Shown here piece by piece: positions 62,179 through 64,000 of a stretch of DNA of 64,000 nucleotides. The notes below the pieces were generated by a model, which searched no databases, had not been told where the DNA came from, and was given only the letters and a program-made list of their open reading frames with translations. The stretch lies in the NCBI GenBank assembly GCA_029880325.1, contig JAOUOP010000013.1, positions 62,001-126,000 of the forward strand. Reading direction: 5' to 3'. Position 1 is the first letter of the stretch; each line of letters starts with the position of its first letter. The translations under genes were made by a program, and so were the position numbers. The stretch comes from Myxococcales bacterium (GTDB lineage: Bacteria > Myxococcota_A > Polyangia > Polyangiales > JAFGIB01).

Positions 62179-62880
62179 TCACCGGCGCCACGTGTTGTAC
62201 TTCACGATGCAGTAAAGGGCGCGCACGCCGTCTCTCCAGCCGACCTTCTTGCCCTCGTCGTAGGTGCGGCCCGAATAGGAGATGCCCACCTCGTAGATGC
62301 GCAGGCCCATCTTCGCGACCTTGGCGGTGATCTCGGGCTCGAAACCGAAACGCTCTTCTTCGATGACCAGCGACTCGATGACCTCGCGCCGGAAGACCTT
62401 GTAGCAAGTCTCCATGTCGGTGAGGTTCAGGTCGGTCAACATATTCGACAGCTCGGTCAGAAAGCGATTGCCCACCGAGTGCCAGTAGTAGAGCACCCGA
62501 TGGGACCGGCCGCCGACGAAGCGCGAGCCGAAGACCACGTCGGCCCGGCCGTCGACGATGGGCTGTATCAAGCGCCCGTATTCGTCCGGGTTGTACTCGA
62601 GGTCAGCGTCCTGGATCAGCACGATGTCACCCGTGGCTCGCGCAAAGCCGGTGGCCACGGCTGCGCCCTTGCCGCGGTTGAATTCGTGAAAGCAGGCCTC
62701 GACGCCGTCGCTGGCAGAAAGCTCGATGAGCTTTTGGCGACAACCGTCGCTGGAGCCGTCGTCGACGAGGATGATTTGCTTGTCGGTTATGAATTCGGAA
62801 GCGGCGCTTTGCACGCGTCGCACCACCTCTTCGATGGTGGAGACTTCATTGTAGACGGGTATGACTACACTGAGCCTCAC
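62179..62880 (-). CDS. GT2-family glycosyltransferase (dolichol-phosphate-mannose-synthase-like)
   Basis: 233 residues, GTG start. [39 protein letters not shown] (DxD-like metal site) and [12 protein letters not shown]. It lacks the C-terminal membrane helices of longer polyprenol-phosphate sugar transferases and ends soon after KYNTWRR. It moves a nucleotide-sugar unit to a polyprenol phosphate or another acceptor at the inner membrane. It is 12 bp downstream of the DUF1707 gene, likely the same transcript. Confidence 0.9.
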   Translation of the reverse strand: MRLSVVIPVYNEVSTIEEVVRRVQSAASEFITDKQIILVDDGSSDGCRQKLIELSASDGVEACFHEFNRGKGAAVATGFARATGDIVLIQDADLEYNPDEYGRLIQPIVDGRADVVFGSRFVGGRSHRVLYYWHSVGNRFLTELSNMLTDLNLTDMETCYKVFRREVIESLVIEEERFGFEPEITAKVAKMGLRIYEVGISYSGRTYDEGKKVGWRDGVRALYCIVKYNTWRR

Positions 62881-62892
62881 GCGCCTGCGCCC

Positions 62893-63543
62893 CTACTTGT
62901 GCCGATGGCGCCGTTGCCCACGTCGACGCCCCTCGCCGAACGCCTGCTCGATGCGCCGGGCACCCCGCCCGAGCGCCTGCAGCAACTTGCTCGTTGTCGC
63001 TGGACGCACGCTCACGCCACCCCAGAAGGCGAGCCCACTGATTTCGAGCACGGGTGCCGAAGCGGACTCCGGGTCGGGACAGCGATTGGTGAAGCCTCCC
63101 ATGAGGCCGAGACCGCTCGAGCGCACGCGCACGTTGGGGGGCACGATGACCTCCACGCCGCCCATGACCGCCGTGCAGTGGATGCGATGCAGGCCCGGTC
63201 CGAAGTTGGCCTCGGAGAGGTCGAGCACGGCCCCGCCCCAAAACGCCAGGGCGCTCATCTGCTCGGGGACGGCAAAGCGCCCGCCCTTGCGGTTGCCTCC
63301 GAGCACCGCGACCACCGACTCTTGGGCGTCTACCTCGGCAAGGGCGGCCTGTGGCGAATTCAGCGCGGGCAACCCCTGGGTCGCCCGCTGGATCTGAGCC
63401 GGATTTTCGGCGCTCTCGACCAGGCCGAGCCGGCGTTCGAGTTCGTCCAGCTCGATGAGATCGTCGGCGTATGCGTGACGCAGCAAGGTGCTGACCTCCA
63501 GGCGCTCTTCTTCGAGTTCCTCGGCGCGCCTTCGGTCGACCAT
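62893..63543 (-). CDS. DUF1707 / LiaF-like cell-wall-response protein
   Basis: 216 residues from ATG 63543 (TATCCT lies 9 nt before it; the frame is open further to 63564). N-terminal DUF1707-like helical domain (VSTLLRHAYADDLIELDELERR), then a beta-helix region typical of LiaF/DUF2154: VVAVLGGNRKGGRF, LAFWGGAVLDLSEANF, VMGGVEVIVPPNVRV, GLMGGFTNR and GLAFWGGVSVRPA. LiaF-type proteins modulate envelope-stress two-component systems in Gram-positives. No membrane helix is seen here, so the role may differ. It precedes the GT2 gene. Confidence 0.85.
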   Translation of the reverse strand: MVDRRRAEELEEERLEVSTLLRHAYADDLIELDELERRLGLVESAENPAQIQRATQGLPALNSPQAALAEVDAQESVVAVLGGNRKGGRFAVPEQMSALAFWGGAVLDLSEANFGPGLHRIHCTAVMGGVEVIVPPNVRVRSSGLGLMGGFTNRCPDPESASAPVLEISGLAFWGGVSVRPATTSKLLQALGRGARRIEQAFGEGRRRGQRRHRHK

Positions 63544-63610
63544 CAGAGAACCAGGATAGCGCACTTTGCCCGATGACCGGAGCGCCCCCCGCTCCCGGGC
63601 TCAAGCCGCG

Positions 63611-63639
63611 TTGGCAGCGGGCAGGGGCCGTCGTATCAT
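63611..63639 (+). promoter_or_regulatory. Promoter, near-leaderless
   Basis: TTGGCA (63611-63616), 17-bp spacer, TATCAT (63634-63639), 7 nt, ATG (63647). Confidence 0.5.
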
Positions 63640-63646
63640 CACCGCC

Positions 63647-64000
63647 ATGGCACGCACGGCTGCGGCGCTGGTGATTGGCAACGAGATCCTCAGCGGCAAG
63701 ATCCAGGAAGCCAACCTGGCCTACCTCGGTCAGGAGCTGTTCAAGCTCGGCATCACCTTCGCACGCGCCATCATTTGCCCAGACGACATGGACGTGATCG
63801 GCGCCGACCTCAACGCCCTGCGCGCAGCCCACGACTTCGTCTTCACCAGCGGCGGCGTCGGCCCCACCCACGACGACATTACGCTGGCTGCGGTCGCCCG
63901 CGCGTTCGACGTAAAATTGGTGCGCGCACCCGAGATCGAAACGCTGATCCGGGGCTACCACGGCGAGCGCGTGACCGAGGATCACCTGCGCATGGCCGAT
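63647..64000 (+). CDS. CinA/MoaB-fold molybdopterin-binding domain protein (3' end outside window)
   Basis: The open frame runs off the window after 118 codons. ALVIGNEILSGKIQEANLAYL, VFTSGGVGPTHDDITLAAVA (the MoCF-fold GGxGPT(H/P)DD). It matches the CinA N-terminal / FLAD1-like domain, so a full-length product would be ~250 (FLAD1-type) or ~400 residues (CinA). Role in nicotinamide or FAD metabolism in characterised relatives. A clear promoter precedes it. Confidence 0.9.
   Translation, partial: MARTAAALVIGNEILSGKIQEANLAYLGQELFKLGITFARAIICPDDMDVIGADLNALRAAHDFVFTSGGVGPTHDDITLAAVARAFDVKLVRAPEIETLIRGYHGERVTEDHLRMAD

Overview
The window is about 64 kb of high-GC (roughly two thirds G+C by eye), gene-dense bacterial chromosome. 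The gene content points to a Myxococcota / former Deltaproteobacteria organism, probably Polyangia-like. The clues are a DUF1552/DUF1592 gene pair, Cys-rich 'CxxDxDC' secreted proteins, AgmX/TonB-like C-terminal domains, a GYF_2 domain, many lipoproteins with acidic low-complexity linkers, a KATKKKA-tailed acyltransferase and an F420-type LLM oxidoreductase. This is inferred from families recognised by eye, not from a database search. No tRNA, rRNA, CRISPR array, prophage or insertion-sequence transposase was seen.

Layout. 1-960: end of an SDR oxidoreductase and a frameshifted Cys-rich gene. 987-2923: WecG/TagA-type glycosyltransferase and D-Ala-D-Ala ligase. 2920-3087: a perfect 21-bp inverted repeat that carries the stop codons of two convergent genes. 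3084-5804: copper chaperone and CopA exporter. 5897-13275: large Cys-rich lipoprotein, DUF1552/DUF1592 pair and a di-haem cytochrome-c peroxidase. 13337-13385: an extreme poly-G tract. 13405-17472: phosphoesterase, rplM-rpsI operon, two envelope proteins and rapZ. 17588-21824: PDZ-hydrolase fusion, then a radical SAM/SPASM enzyme overlapping a small zinc-ribbon protein, a broken receiver domain and an anchored helical protein. 21878-26415: molybdenum hydroxylase pair, then a TetR-amidohydrolase operon with an AT-rich operator/promoter. 26570-30770: PilT-like ATPase, a transpeptidase-only PBP, glucose-6-phosphate isomerase and a YciI protein. 30811-36334: a giant TIG/Kelch lipoprotein and an outer-membrane barrel. 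36537-44230: two polytopic membrane proteins, a 2TM protein, an LLM oxidoreductase, an acyltransferase and an epimerase. 44523-50443: lon, gpsA and a histidine kinase/response regulator pair. 50595-57671: DEAD-box helicase followed by an envelope cluster (AgmX-like lipoprotein, pseudokinase-GYF-AgmX protein, SctJ-like lipoprotein, coiled-coil membrane protein). 57702-64000: RlmB-like methyltransferase, phosphofructokinase, sulfotransferase, VWA lipoprotein, GT2 glycosyltransferase, a DUF1707 protein and the start of a CinA-family gene.

How genes work together. Much of the window serves the cell envelope: peptidoglycan precursor and crosslinking (ddl, PBP), surface glycan or lipid enzymes, lipoproteins and motility-like proteins. 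Central metabolism (pgi, pfk, gpsA), translation (rplM, rpsI, RlmB) and quality control (lon, helicase) are interspersed.

The two best candidates for an undescribed system are the overlapping radical SAM/SPASM gene and zinc-ribbon protein at 18836-20478, which look like a maturase and its substrate, and the pseudokinase-GYF_2-TM-AgmX protein with its neighbours at 52899-57671. A recurrent promoter layout (a TANNNT-like hexamer 6-7 nt before ATG/GTG) suggests that leaderless transcripts are common here, and it was used to choose several starts.
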